DNA of 64,000 nt from DATAGF01 sp963835685 (GTDB lineage Bacteria; Actinomycetota; Thermoleophilia; Miltoncostaeales; Miltoncostaeaceae), in the NCBI GenBank assembly GCA_963835685.1, contig CAWIGI010000013.1, positions 186,001 through 250,000 of the forward strand. Reading direction: 5' to 3'. The position numbers were made by a program, and so were the translations under genes. Each line of letters starts with the position of its first letter. Within the stretch, counting starts at the first letter, position 1. Of the stretch, positions 1 to 8,076 are shown one piece after another. Under the pieces are notes generated by a model that was not told the origin of the DNA, made no database searches, and saw only the letters and a list, made by a program, of their open reading frames with translations.

Positions 1-24
1 GCGCCGGGTCACCGGCCGAAGGGG

Positions 25-465
25 TTAGGGGAGCAGCGCCTCGGCCCGCGCCAGCGCCGCGCGGGCCGCCGCGAGGGGCGTGTCGCCGAACTCCATCACC
101 CAGGCGCCGCCCGGCAGGCCGCCGACGAAGACGTACCAGCCGCCGGAGTCGTGGGCGCGGGGGCCGTCAACGTAGACGCCCGGATGGCGGCGGGGCAGCC
201 CCGCGAGGCGGCCCTCCTCGTCCGCCGGCAGCGGCGCCCCGGCCGCCGTCCCCAACGGCGTGGCGAACTCCTCCAGGACGGCGATCCACTCCTCCTCGTC
301 GCGCCGCCGGCCGCACGCGGCCTCGACGGCGGCGCCCAGGCTGGGGTGCGCGACGTCGCCGACGGCCCAGCCCCCCTGCACCTCCATCACCTCGATCCGG
401 GCCCCATCGGGGAGCGCGATCTCGACCCGGCGCGAGCCGGCGACGCTGGCGTCGCGCACGGCCAC
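25..465 (-). CDS. hypothetical protein
   Basis: I do not recognise this 146-residue protein. It is soluble by composition, with no signal peptide or membrane segment. It starts 37 bases after the stop of the acetyltransferase gene on the same strand, so it may be the last gene of the nucleotide-sugar cluster in this window. The C-terminal half has a small aromatic motif (GGWYVFVGG near residue 109) and ends in an alanine-rich helix. Codon use matches its neighbours (GC-rich third positions), which supports it as a real gene, but nothing seen assigns a function. Confidence 0.6.
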   Translation of the reverse strand: MAVRDASVAGSRRVEIALPDGARIEVMEVQGGWAVGDVAHPSLGAAVEAACGRRRDEEEWIAVLEEFATPLGTAAGAPLPADEEGRLAGLPRRHPGVYVDGPRAHDSGGWYVFVGGLPGGAWVMEFGDTPLAAARAALARAEALLP

Positions 466-502
466 CTCGCCGTCCGGCGCGGCCAGGCGGCGGGGGGCGG
501 GC

Positions 503-1207
503 CTACGCCTCGGCGTCCACCATCTCCTCGGCCGGGACGTCGCGCCAGACGTGCGCCGGCAGGCCGGCCACGAGCTTGGCCGGGGGCACGTCGCGGGTGA
601 CGAGCGCCCCGGCGGCGACGAAGGCCTCGGCGCCGATCTCGATGCCCGGCAGGATCACGACCCCGCCGCCCACGCGCGCGCCCCGCCGGATGATCGCGCC
701 CTTGATGCCGGCGTGGCGGGCCTCGGTGCGCCCCATGAGGTTGTCGTTGGTGGTCGTCACGCAGGGGGCGATGAAGACGTGCTCCTCGAGCTCCGAATAG
801 GCGGTGATGTAGGAGTTCGACTGGATCTTGGTAAATGCGCCGATCGGCACGTCGTTCTCGACGCAGACGCCGCGGCCGATCACCACGCCCTCGCCGACGA
901 CGCAGCGCTCGCGCACCGACGCGAGGTCACCGACGATGGCGCCCCGGCCGATCGTCGTGCCGGCGTAGACGACCGCGCCGGAGCAGACGGCCGCCTCCTC
1001 GCCGATCTCGAGCGGGGCCAGAGGGCCGCCCGCGCTGGTCGAGCGCGCCGAGAGCACCGGCTGCTTGCCGAGCACGACGTTGTCCTGGATCACGGCACGG
1101 TCGCCGATGCGCGTGCCGTCGTGGATGACCACGTTGGCGCCGATCTCGACGCCCTCGCCGATCTCGACGCCCTCGCCCAGGACCAGGTGCTCGCGGCTCA
1201 CGCTCAC
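503..1207 (-). CDS. left-handed beta-helix sugar N-acetyltransferase (WbpD-like)
   Basis: The 234-residue protein is built almost entirely of hexapeptide repeats ([LIV]-G-x4 turns such as IGEGVEIGANVVI and IGRGAIVGDLASV), the signature of trimeric acyltransferases with a left-handed beta-helix. The C-terminal run GAEAFVAAGALVTRDVP followed by a PAHV segment is typical of the sugar-nucleotide acetyltransferases WbpD/WlbB, which use acetyl-CoA to acetylate a 3-amino group on a UDP-uronic acid. The start overlaps the stop of the upstream oxidoreductase by 4 bases, so the two are probably co-translated. With the adjacent dehydrogenase, oxidoreductase and 2-epimerase, the likely product is a UDP-2,3-diacetamido uronic acid for cell-surface glycans. 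Exact substrate is inferred from context. Confidence 0.85.
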   Translation of the reverse strand: MSVSREHLVLGEGVEIGEGVEIGANVVIHDGTRIGDRAVIQDNVVLGKQPVLSARSTSAGGPLAPLEIGEEAAVCSGAVVYAGTTIGRGAIVGDLASVRERCVVGEGVVIGRGVCVENDVPIGAFTKIQSNSYITAYSELEEHVFIAPCVTTTNDNLMGRTEARHAGIKGAIIRRGARVGGGVVILPGIEIGAEAFVAAGALVTRDVPPAKLVAGLPAHVWRDVPAEEMVDAEA

Positions 1208-2322
1208 GCTCGGCCCCTGCCGGGGCCAGTCCCGCCCCCGTGCGGTGCCGCCGGCAGGGGCAGCATGTCCGCCGGCTCCTCCATCAGGCGAACCGGCTCG
1301 CCCGACGACGCCAGCGACGCGGTCATCGCCTCCAGCACCTCCACCACGGCGGCGCCGGCGCGACCGTCCGACGGCGTCGGGCCGCGGTCGCGGATGGCCT
1401 GTACGAAGCGCTCGCAGGCGATGCGCAGCGGCTCGGTCGCCGGCACCTTGGGGATGTGGATGTCCCCGGAGCGCACCTGGATGTACTCCCCGTACGACTC
1501 GGTGCGCGGGATCTGGCCCTTGTCGTAGACGGTCACCTTGCGCTCGGTCTCCATGTCGTCGAACACCACCATCCGCTCCGAGCCGATCACGGTCATGCGG
1601 CGCATCTTGTGGGGGTCGAGCCAGCTCAGGTGGAGGTGGCCGAGGATCCCGGAGGGGAACCGGATGCGGCCGAAGACGACGTCCTCCACCCCCGGCTGGA
1701 GGTAGCTCTCGCCGCTCGCGGCCACCTCCGCCGGCCGCTCGCCGACCAGGTGGAGCATCACCGAGATGTCGTGCGGGCCGAGGCTCCAGAGCGCGTTCTC
1801 GTCGGGACGCACGATCCCGAGGTTCTGACGGTTGCCGTAGAGGTAGAAGACGCGCCCGAGGCGGCCCGTGTCGATCAGCTCCTTCAGCTCCTGCACCGCC
1901 GGGTGGTAGACCAGCAGGTGGTCGACCATGAGCACCCGGCCGCGCTCGTCCGCCAGCGTCGCCAGCTCACGGGCCTCGCCGGCCGTCAGCGCGAGGGGCT
2001 TCTCCACGAAGGCGTCCAGCCCGGCCTCGATGGCCTGGCTGGCCAGCGGCGCGTGCGTCGGCGCGGGGGTCGCGATGACGACCGCGTCCAGGGCGGAGTC
2101 CGCCAGGAGGTCCTCGAACCGCGAGGTGAAGCGGCTCTCGGGGTAGGTCGAGCGATGGCGGTCGAGCACGGTCGCGTCGCGGTCGCAGACCCAGGCCAGG
2201 CGGCAGCCGTCGATGCGGGCGAGGTTGCGCGCCAGGTTCGGCCCCCAGTAGTTCATGCCCACGACCCCGACCGAGATCGTCCTGGGGGGGCCGCCGTCCG
2301 GGCCCCCGCTCACAACCTCCAC
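1204..2322 (-). CDS. Gfo/Idh/MocA-family oxidoreductase (WbpB-like)
   Basis: This 372-residue protein has an N-terminal Rossmann fold (VGVVGMNYWGPNLARN near residue 20), the family's EKPLAL motif near residue 103 whose lysine is catalytic, and a C-terminal alpha/beta domain with GPHDISVMLHL. The family oxidises or reduces sugar carbons with NAD(P). Beside a UDP-GlcNAc 6-dehydrogenase and a WbpD-like acetyltransferase, the natural assignment is the C3 oxidation of UDP-GlcNAcA (WbpB/WlbA step). The aminotransferase that would act next (WbpE/WlbC) is not in this window and could lie to the left. It overlaps the dehydrogenase stop by 13 bases and the acetyltransferase start by 4. Confidence 0.85.
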   Translation of the reverse strand: MEVVSGGPDGGPPRTISVGVVGMNYWGPNLARNLARIDGCRLAWVCDRDATVLDRHRSTYPESRFTSRFEDLLADSALDAVVIATPAPTHAPLASQAIEAGLDAFVEKPLALTAGEARELATLADERGRVLMVDHLLVYHPAVQELKELIDTGRLGRVFYLYGNRQNLGIVRPDENALWSLGPHDISVMLHLVGERPAEVAASGESYLQPGVEDVVFGRIRFPSGILGHLHLSWLDPHKMRRMTVIGSERMVVFDDMETERKVTVYDKGQIPRTESYGEYIQVRSGDIHIPKVPATEPLRIACERFVQAIRDRGPTPSDGRAGAAVVEVLEAMTASLASSGEPVRLMEEPADMLPLPAAPHGGGTGPGRGRA

Positions 2323-3689
2323 ACCTTGCCGTCAACCGCGGGGACGACGTTGCGCAGGTCAACGACGAGCTGGGCCTCGCGGACGACCATCTCCCAGTCG
2401 ATCCCGTCGTGGGGGGTCACGATCACCACCGCCTCGTAGCCGTCGAGCGACTCGGCGTCGAGCGGCACGCTCTCGAGGCCCAGCTTCGGCAGCGCCGGGA
2501 CGTAGGGGTCGTGGTACTCGACCTGAGCACCCTCGGCCCCGAGCAGCTCGATGACCTTCAGGGCCGGGCTCTCGCGCGTGTCGTTGACGTTGGCCTTGTA
2601 GGCGACGCCGATCACGAGCACGCGGCTGCCGTTCATGGCGGTGCGGCGGCTGTTGAGCGCGCGGGCGACCTTGGACACGCAGAAGTGGGGCATCTGCGAG
2701 TTGACCTTCCCGGCGAGCTCGATGAACTCGGTGTGGAGGTCGAACTCGCGCGCCTTCCAGGTCAGGTAGAAGGGGTCGATCGGGATGCAGTGGCCGCCGA
2801 GCCCCGGTCCCGGGCGGAAGGGCATGAAGCCGAAGGGCTTGGTCGCGGCCGCGTCGATCACCTCCCAGACGTCGATGCCCATGCGGTCGCAGAGGATGGC
2901 GAGCTCGTTCACGAGGGCGATGTTGACGCTGCGGAAGATGTTCTCGAGCAGCTTGGTGAGCTCGGCGACCTCGGGGCTCCCGACGGGCACCAGCCGCTCA
3001 CACGCCCGGCCGTAGACCTCCATGGCCCGCTGCGTGCAGGCGGGCGTGAGGCCGCCGATCACCTTCGGCGTGGTCGCCGTGGTCCAGTCAACGCGGCCGG
3101 GGTCGACGCGCTCGGGCGAGAAGGCGAGGTGGAAGTCGCGCCCCGCGCGCAGCCCCGAGCGCTCCAGCACCGGCGCCACCTCCTCCCGGGTCGTGCCCGG
3201 GTAGGTGGTGCTCTCGAGGACGATCAGATGGCCGGGGCGCAGGCGCTGCGACATGCTCTCGGCCGCCCCCAGCACCGCCGACAGGTCCGGCTCGCGGTGC
3301 TCGGTCAGGGGGGTCGGGAGGCAGATCAGGACCGCGTCCACGGGGCGCAGGGCGTCCCAGGAGGTCGTGGCGCGCACGAGGCCGTCCGCGACCAGGGGCG
3401 CGAGGCGCTCGGAGGTGACGTCCTCGATGTACGACTCGCCCGCGTTGACCTGGTCGACCTTGGCCTGGACCGCGTCGAGGCCGAGCACGGGCACGCCCGC
3501 CTCGGCGAAGGTCACCGCGAGCGGCAGGCCGACGTAGCCGAGGCCGACCACCCCGACCCGGGGCGCGTCGCCGCTCAGCGGAGGGGCGAGCGGGTCGCCG
3601 TGTGGAGGGATCCGGTGGCCAACGGCCGGATATCCTAGTGCCTGGCGACACTGACCGAAAGGATGGTCCCCTGAGGCCGGAGTCGGCAC
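2310..3689 (-). CDS. UDP-N-acetylglucosamine/mannosamine 6-dehydrogenase-type nucleotide sugar dehydrogenase
   Basis: The protein has the UDP-sugar dehydrogenase layout: NAD-binding VGVVGLGYVGLPLA near residue 45, the central helix with ELTKLLENIFRSVNIALVNE, and the catalytic cysteine in LGGHCIPIDPFYL (near residue 300), followed by the C-terminal UDP-binding domain with NDTRESPAL. The GGHCIP form is typical of the UDP-GlcNAc/UDP-ManNAc (WbpA/WecC) branch. It would make the C6 uronic acid that feeds the downstream WbpB- and WbpD-like enzymes. The start is uncertain: the long form begins at 3689, but the first 40 residues look non-conserved and a possible -10 box lies inside them at 3632-3637. 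No better in-frame ATG or GTG precedes the Rossmann motif. Confidence 0.88.
   Translation of the reverse strand: MPTPASGDHPFGQCRQALGYPAVGHRIPPHGDPLAPPLSGDAPRVGVVGLGYVGLPLAVTFAEAGVPVLGLDAVQAKVDQVNAGESYIEDVTSERLAPLVADGLVRATTSWDALRPVDAVLICLPTPLTEHREPDLSAVLGAAESMSQRLRPGHLIVLESTTYPGTTREEVAPVLERSGLRAGRDFHLAFSPERVDPGRVDWTTATTPKVIGGLTPACTQRAMEVYGRACERLVPVGSPEVAELTKLLENIFRSVNIALVNELAILCDRMGIDVWEVIDAAATKPFGFMPFRPGPGLGGHCIPIDPFYLTWKAREFDLHTEFIELAGKVNSQMPHFCVSKVARALNSRRTAMNGSRVLVIGVAYKANVNDTRESPALKVIELLGAEGAQVEYHDPYVPALPKLGLESVPLDAESLDGYEAVVIVTPHDGIDWEMVVREAQLVVDLRNVVPAVDGKVWRL
3631..3637. promoter_or_regulatory. possible divergent -10 elements
   Basis: The heptamer TATCCTA reads as a -10 box on both strands (TATCCT on plus, TAGGAT on minus) and sits between the minus-strand sugar cluster and the plus-strand membrane gene. 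It matches the TAnnnT boxes seen before other genes here. No -35 element is obvious. Confidence 0.3.
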
Positions 3690-4282
3690 TCGCCGGGCTT
3701 CCGCGCCTGGTGCGCGTCGCGGACGAGGCGCGCTGGCGCGGCCAGTCGGCCGTCGCGACGGCGATCGTGGTCGCCCTGTACTGGGGCGGGACGTGGCTCG
3801 TCGGCGAGACGATCGAGTCCGCCCGGACCGCCCTCGCCTTCGCCGTGGCCGCCCTGCCCACCTATGCGATCGCCTCGCTGGGGGGCGTGCGCCGCGTCGG
3901 CGACGCCGTCCTGCGCGCGACGCCCCCGCCGCGGGCCTCCGTCCACGAGACCTCCGCCAGCTCGCGCGAGCGGCGCCTTCGCCTGGCCGGGATCGTGCTC
4001 ACCGGGATCATCGCGCTGCTCATCTTCGAGCGCTTCACCGACAGCGGCGGCGTGCTGGCCGGGCTCGTCGCCGGCCTCCTGCTGGCGCTCGGCATCGCGG
4101 ACTGGCGCGAGGCCGGCGTCTGGGAGGCCGCCGAGCGCGAGCGCGAGAGCCGCATCTACGTCCTCATCCGCGCCGGCGCCCTGACGCCCCGGCTCGGGAT
4201 CCGCGAGGTCCACGAGGCCCCCCGGCCCGGGCACCAGGACGACCACGTGTACGAGCCGAGCCCCTTCGACCTCGAGATCTGA
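3638..4282 (+). CDS. membrane protein of unknown function
   Basis: About 200 residues with four hydrophobic segments: ATAIVVALYWGGTWLV, an alanine-rich stretch ending in YAIASLGG, LAGIVLTGIIALLIF and VLAGLVAGLLLALGIA. A charged C-terminal tail (EAPRPGHQDDHVYEPSPFDLEI region) is probably cytoplasmic. I do not recognise the family. The start is uncertain: GTG at 3638 is used here, GTG at 3602 is in frame, and a CTG at 3671 follows a GAAAGGA ribosome-binding-like sequence. It is followed 4 bases later by the glycolipid-binding-like gene. Confidence 0.6.
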   Translation: MPGDTDRKDGPLRPESALAGLPRLVRVADEARWRGQSAVATAIVVALYWGGTWLVGETIESARTALAFAVAALPTYAIASLGGVRRVGDAVLRATPPPRASVHETSASSRERRLRLAGIVLTGIIALLIFERFTDSGGVLAGLVAGLLLALGIADWREAGVWEAAERERESRIYVLIRAGALTPRLGIREVHEAPRPGHQDDHVYEPSPFDLEI

Positions 4283-4286
4283 GCCG

Positions 4287-4856
4287 ATGTTCCCGCCGGC
4301 CGCGGCCTGGCGCCACCTCGGCGCGCGCGAGGGCTTCGAGGCGCTCTTCCCGGTCCGGGACGCCGGAGGCTGGCGCCTGGAGGGCTGGACGGCCGGGCTC
4401 GAGGAGGGCCAGGCATGGGGCGTGCGCTACGAGATCGCCCTCGACGACGGCGGGTGCAGCCGCGAGGCCCGCGTCGAGTGCCGCCACGAGGGCGGCTCGG
4501 CGGCGGTGCGCCTGGAGGGCGACGGGCGCGGCGCCTGGCTGGTCGACGGCGCCCCGGCGTCCCACCTGGACGGGTGCCTCGACGTCGACCTCGAGGCATC
4601 GGCGTTCACCAACGCATTCCCGGTCCGCCGCATGGCGCTGGCCCCGGGCGAGCGGGCCGAGGCCCCCGCGGCCTACGTGCGCGCGCCCGGCCTCCAGGTC
4701 GAGCGGCTCCTGCAGACCTACGCCCGCCTCCCGGACGAGGACGGGCGGGCGCGCTACGACTACGCGTCGCCGGACCACGGGTTCGCGGCCGTGCTCGCCT
4801 TCGACGGGCACGGGCTCGTGCTCGACTACCCGGGCATCGCCGTCAGGGTCGCGTAG
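4287..4856 (+). CDS. putative glycolipid-binding family protein (DUF1089-like)
   Basis: The 189-residue protein matches the remembered pattern of the putative glycolipid-binding family: a strand-rich fold with W-LVDG, the hallmark LDGCLDVDLEASAFTNAFPV near residue 92, then PVRRMAL, an AYVRAPGLQVERLLQTYARL stretch, and the closing LDYPGIAVRVA. Function in this family is undetermined. The name comes from structural similarity to lipid-binding proteins. It sits directly after the four-helix membrane gene, so the two may form a unit. The 3' end overlaps the end of the convergent 2-epimerase gene by 14 bases. Confidence 0.75.
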   Translation: MFPPAAAWRHLGAREGFEALFPVRDAGGWRLEGWTAGLEEGQAWGVRYEIALDDGGCSREARVECRHEGGSAAVRLEGDGRGAWLVDGAPASHLDGCLDVDLEASAFTNAFPVRRMALAPGERAEAPAAYVRAPGLQVERLLQTYARLPDEDGRARYDYASPDHGFAAVLAFDGHGLVLDYPGIAVRVA

Positions 4857-5922
4857 CCCACCAGGCCGCGACGGCCTCGGCGATGCGCTCGGCGGCGGCG
4901 CCGTCGCCGTAGTAGGGCGGACGCTCGGCGGGCATCCGCAGGTCGGAGAGCGCCTCGCCCACCCGTCCGGGGTCCATTCCAACCAGGCGGTTGAACCCGC
5001 CCTCGACGGTCTCGACCCACTCGGTGGTCTCGCGGAGGGTGAGGCAGGGGACGCCGTGGAAGTAGGCCTCCTTCTGCACCCCGCCGGAGTCGGTGAGCAC
5101 GGCGCGGGCGTCCACCAGCAGCGCTGTGAAGTCGAGGTACCCGACGGGCGGGCTCAGGCGGAGCGGCTCGTGGCCGGCGAGGCGGTCCCACATCCCGGCC
5201 GCCTCCAGCCGGTGCCGCGTGCGGGGGTGCACCGGGAACGCCATCGGCTCGTCGATCGAGGTCAGGAGGGCGACGAGGGCCTCCAGTGCTTCTCGAGTGT
5301 CGGTGGCCGCCGCGCGGTGCACCGTCACGAGCAGGTAGCGGCCCGGCTCCAGGCCGAGCGCCGCCGGGCCCGAGCGGGAGGCGGCGGCGTCCGCGAACAG
5401 GCGGCTGGCGTCGAGCATCACGTCGCCGACCTGCGTCACCCCGGAGGTGATCCCCTCGGCTCGGAGGTTCGCGACCGCGGCGTCGGTGGGGCAGAACAGC
5501 AGCTCCGCGAGGTGGTCGGCGACGATGCGGTTCCGCTCCTCCGGCATGGAGCGGTCGAACGAGCGCAGGCCGGCCTCCACGTGTCCCAGGGGCAGGCCGG
5601 CCACCCCCGCCGCAAGCGCGCCGGCGAGGGTGGTCGTGGTGTCGCCGTAGACCATCACGAGGTCGGCCGCCCCCCCGGCGAGCAGCGGCTCGAGCCGCTG
5701 CACCATCGCCGCGAGCTGGCTCGTGGGCGTGCCGGGACCCACCCCGAGGTGATGGTCCGGGCGCGGGATCCCCAGCTCGTCGAAGAAGAGGTCGGCAAGC
5801 TCGGGGTCGTAGTGCTGGCCGCTGTGCACCAGGACCTCCTCGCCGCGGCGGCGCAGCGCGCGCGACAGCGGCGCGGCCTTCACGAATTGCGGCCGGTTGC
5901 CCACGATCGACACGATCCTCAC
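4843..5922 (-). CDS. wecB: UDP-N-acetylglucosamine 2-epimerase (non-hydrolysing)
   Basis: At 359 residues this has the family's normal length and motifs: the N-terminal VGNRPQFVKAAPLS, SGQHYDPELADLF, YGDTTTTLAGALAA, HVEAGLRSFDRSMPEERNR (catalytic Asp/Glu/His region) and TDSGGVQKEA in the C-terminal Rossmann domain. Such enzymes interconvert UDP-GlcNAc and UDP-ManNAc. Close homologues (WbpI/WlbD) act on UDP-2,3-diacetamido glucuronic acid. Because the rest of that pathway lies within 5 kb, the substrate may be the diacetamido uronic acid rather than UDP-GlcNAc. Sequence alone does not decide between them. ccdA starts upstream on the same strand, 10 bases away. Confidence 0.92.
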   Translation of the reverse strand: MRIVSIVGNRPQFVKAAPLSRALRRRGEEVLVHSGQHYDPELADLFFDELGIPRPDHHLGVGPGTPTSQLAAMVQRLEPLLAGGAADLVMVYGDTTTTLAGALAAGVAGLPLGHVEAGLRSFDRSMPEERNRIVADHLAELLFCPTDAAVANLRAEGITSGVTQVGDVMLDASRLFADAAASRSGPAALGLEPGRYLLVTVHRAAATDTREALEALVALLTSIDEPMAFPVHPRTRHRLEAAGMWDRLAGHEPLRLSPPVGYLDFTALLVDARAVLTDSGGVQKEAYFHGVPCLTLRETTEWVETVEGGFNRLVGMDPGRVGEALSDLRMPAERPPYYGDGAAAERIAEAVAAWWATRP

Positions 5923-5932
5923 CGGCCGCTCC

Positions 5933-6649
5933 TCAAATGCCCTGGAATCCCACCCCCGCGAGGCGCTGGGTGATGACCTCGAAGCGTCCCGTCGCCACGA
6001 GCACCCCGACCCCGATGAACAGCACCGCCGCGGTGGCGTTCACGAGGGTCCAGCGGTCGCGCATCCAGCGGAACGCGGTCATGGTACGCGTGACGAACAG
6101 GCCCGCGAGCAGGAACGGGATGCCGAGGCCGAGCGAGTAGGTCAGCAGCAGCGTGGCGCCCAGGCCCGGCGAGCCCGTGGGCGCGGCGAAGGTGAGGATG
6201 CTGCCGAGGATCGGGCCGATGCACGGCGTCCATCCCACCGCGAAGGCCGCCCCGACGAGCCCGGCGCCGACCACCGTGGTGGGCCGGCGCATGCCCGCCA
6301 GCCGCCGCTCGGTCTGGAGCAGGCCCATGCGGGGCAGCAGGATCATCGCGATCCCGAAGGCGATCAGGAGCGCGCCCGCGACGAGGTCGAGCGTGTCCTG
6401 CTCGCGCGTCAGCGAGTACCCGACCAGCCCCGCGCTGGCGCCGTACGCCGTGAACATCAGCGAGAAGCCGACGACGAACGCGATCGTCGGCGTCAGCACG
6501 TCCCGCGTGCGCGAGCCCAGCTCGTCGAAGGTCACGCCCGAGATGAAGGTCAGGTAGCCCGGCACGAGCGCGAGGACGCACGGCGACGCGAACGAGACGA
6601 AGCCGGCGGCGAAGGCGACCGGGTAGCTGAGCGCGGTGATCTCCTCCAC
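5933..6649 (-). CDS. ccdA: CcdA-type cytochrome c biogenesis / thiol transport protein
   Basis: A 238-residue polytopic protein with six hydrophobic segments and the two cysteines of the DsbD-beta/CcdA family: SPCVLALVPGYLTF in segment 1 and WTPCIGPILGSIL in segment 4. CcdA passes reducing equivalents from cytoplasmic thioredoxin across the membrane to keep apocytochrome c cysteines reduced for heme attachment. The genome has a c-type cytochrome (CTSCH site in the bc-complex subunit at 35.2-36.0 kb) that would need this. It is separated from the rest of any Ccs/Res genes in this window. Confidence 0.9.
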   Translation of the reverse strand: MEEITALSYPVAFAAGFVSFASPCVLALVPGYLTFISGVTFDELGSRTRDVLTPTIAFVVGFSLMFTAYGASAGLVGYSLTREQDTLDLVAGALLIAFGIAMILLPRMGLLQTERRLAGMRRPTTVVGAGLVGAAFAVGWTPCIGPILGSILTFAAPTGSPGLGATLLLTYSLGLGIPFLLAGLFVTRTMTAFRWMRDRWTLVNATAAVLFIGVGVLVATGRFEVITQRLAGVGFQGI

Positions 6650-6727
6650 GAGGCGATGGTAGCCGCGCCGCGGCGGCCGTCTGTCAGGATCGCGCGGGCC
6701 GGCTCCCTCTCAGTCCCGGAGACGCCC

Positions 6728-7985
6728 GTGACCGACCCGCACGCGCCGGACGCCACCGAGCTGGAGACGGTCACCGCCGCGTACGAGGAGGCCGCCGACG
6801 CCATCGGCCTCGACGCCGACCTACGGCTCGTGCTCAGCCGGCCCGTACCGCGAGATCACCGCCCAGGTGCCGCTGCGCATGGACGACGGCCGCCTGCGGC
6901 TGCTCACCGCCTACCGCGTCCAGCACAACGGCGCCCGCGGGCCGTACAAGGGCGGCCTGCGCTACCACCCCGACGTCGACCTGGACGGCGTCCGGGCCCT
7001 CGCGGCCGGCATGACCTGGAAGACGGCCCTCGCCGGCCTCCCGTTCGGCGGCGCCAAGGGCGGCCTCGACCTCGACCCGAAGGGACTCACGCCGGCCGAG
7101 CTGCAGCGTGCCACCCGGGCGGTCATGGACCGGCTCGAGAAGGTCCTCGGCCCGATGCGCGACATCATGGCGCCGGACATGGGCAGCGGGCCGGCCGAGA
7201 TGGCCTGGCTCATGGACGAGTACGGGCGCCTGCACGGGCACACGCCGGCGATCGTCACGGGCAAGCCGCTCGACCTGGGCGGCACCGCCGGCCGGGTCGA
7301 GGCGACCGGCGAGGGCGTGGCCGTGGTGACCCGCGAGGTCGCCGGCGCGATCGGGATGCCCCTCCGGGGCGCCCGGGCGGCGATCCAGGGCTTCGGCAAC
7401 GTCGGCAGCCACGCGGCCGCCGCACTGGCGCGGCTGGGGTGCCGCATCGTGGCCGTCGGCGACGCCCTCGGCGCGGTCCGGAACCCGGCCGGCCTCGACG
7501 TCGGCGAGCTCGTGCGCCGGGCGCGAAGCGGGATCGTGGGGCACGAGGGCATGGAGGTCGAGCCCATCTCCAACGCCGAGCTGCTCGCGACCGAGTGCGA
7601 GATCCTCGTGCCGGCGGCCATCGGCGGCGTGCTGCACGCCGGCAACGCCGGGGCCGTGCGCGCCCGCATGGTCGTGGAGGGCGCGAACGGCCCGACCACC
7701 CCGGAGGCCGACCGCATCCTCGACGAGCGCCGCGTCCTGGTCGTGCCCGACGTCCTCGCCAACGCCGGCGGCGTGATCGTCAGCTACCTGGAGTGGACCC
7801 AGAACACCCAGAACGTCACCTGGGAGCGCGCCCAGGTCGACGCCGAGCTCTCACGGCGGCTGGTCGCCGCGCACGGCGACGCGCGCGCTCGCGCGGCGGC
7901 CGACGGCTGCTCGCCGCGCCAGGCCGCCTACCGCGTCGCGGTGGAGCGGGTCGCGCGCGCGGTGCGCCTGCGCGGCTACGTCTGA
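6728..7985 (+). CDS. glutamate dehydrogenase, interrupted by a one-base frameshift
   Basis: The first 40 codons (from GTG 6728) encode the usual N-terminal helix ending in VLSRPV. The rest from about 6849 is in the next frame and begins REITAQVPLRMDDG, the conserved P-x-R-E...MDDG entry of Glu/Leu/Phe/Val dehydrogenases. Removing one base near 6848 restores a protein of 418 residues, the normal length. Downstream motifs are intact: KGGLRYHP, the catalytic lysine in PFGGAKGG, GQGFGNVG-type GFGNVGSHA, and PAAIGGVL. The enzyme oxidatively deaminates glutamate to 2-oxoglutarate. The shift is probably a sequence error, since the whole reading frame on both sides is well preserved. Confidence 0.85.
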
Positions 7986-8076
7986 TCCGCCAGAACCCCC
8001 AATCCGGGGGTTGTCACGACGACGTCCTCCCGCCATCGTCGCCCGTCGGACCCAGAACGCGACCCAGGACGGGACG

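Noticed and set aside
151..2439. Long plus-strand open frames opposite the sugar genes
   Set aside because: They mirror minus-strand genes with clear family motifs. In 74% GC DNA antisense frames stay open by chance, and their translations are Arg/Pro/Ala/His-rich.
6834..7762. Antisense frames over glutamate dehydrogenase as a new gene
   Set aside because: The plus frame carries the dehydrogenase motifs throughout. The antisense frames have no family resemblance.
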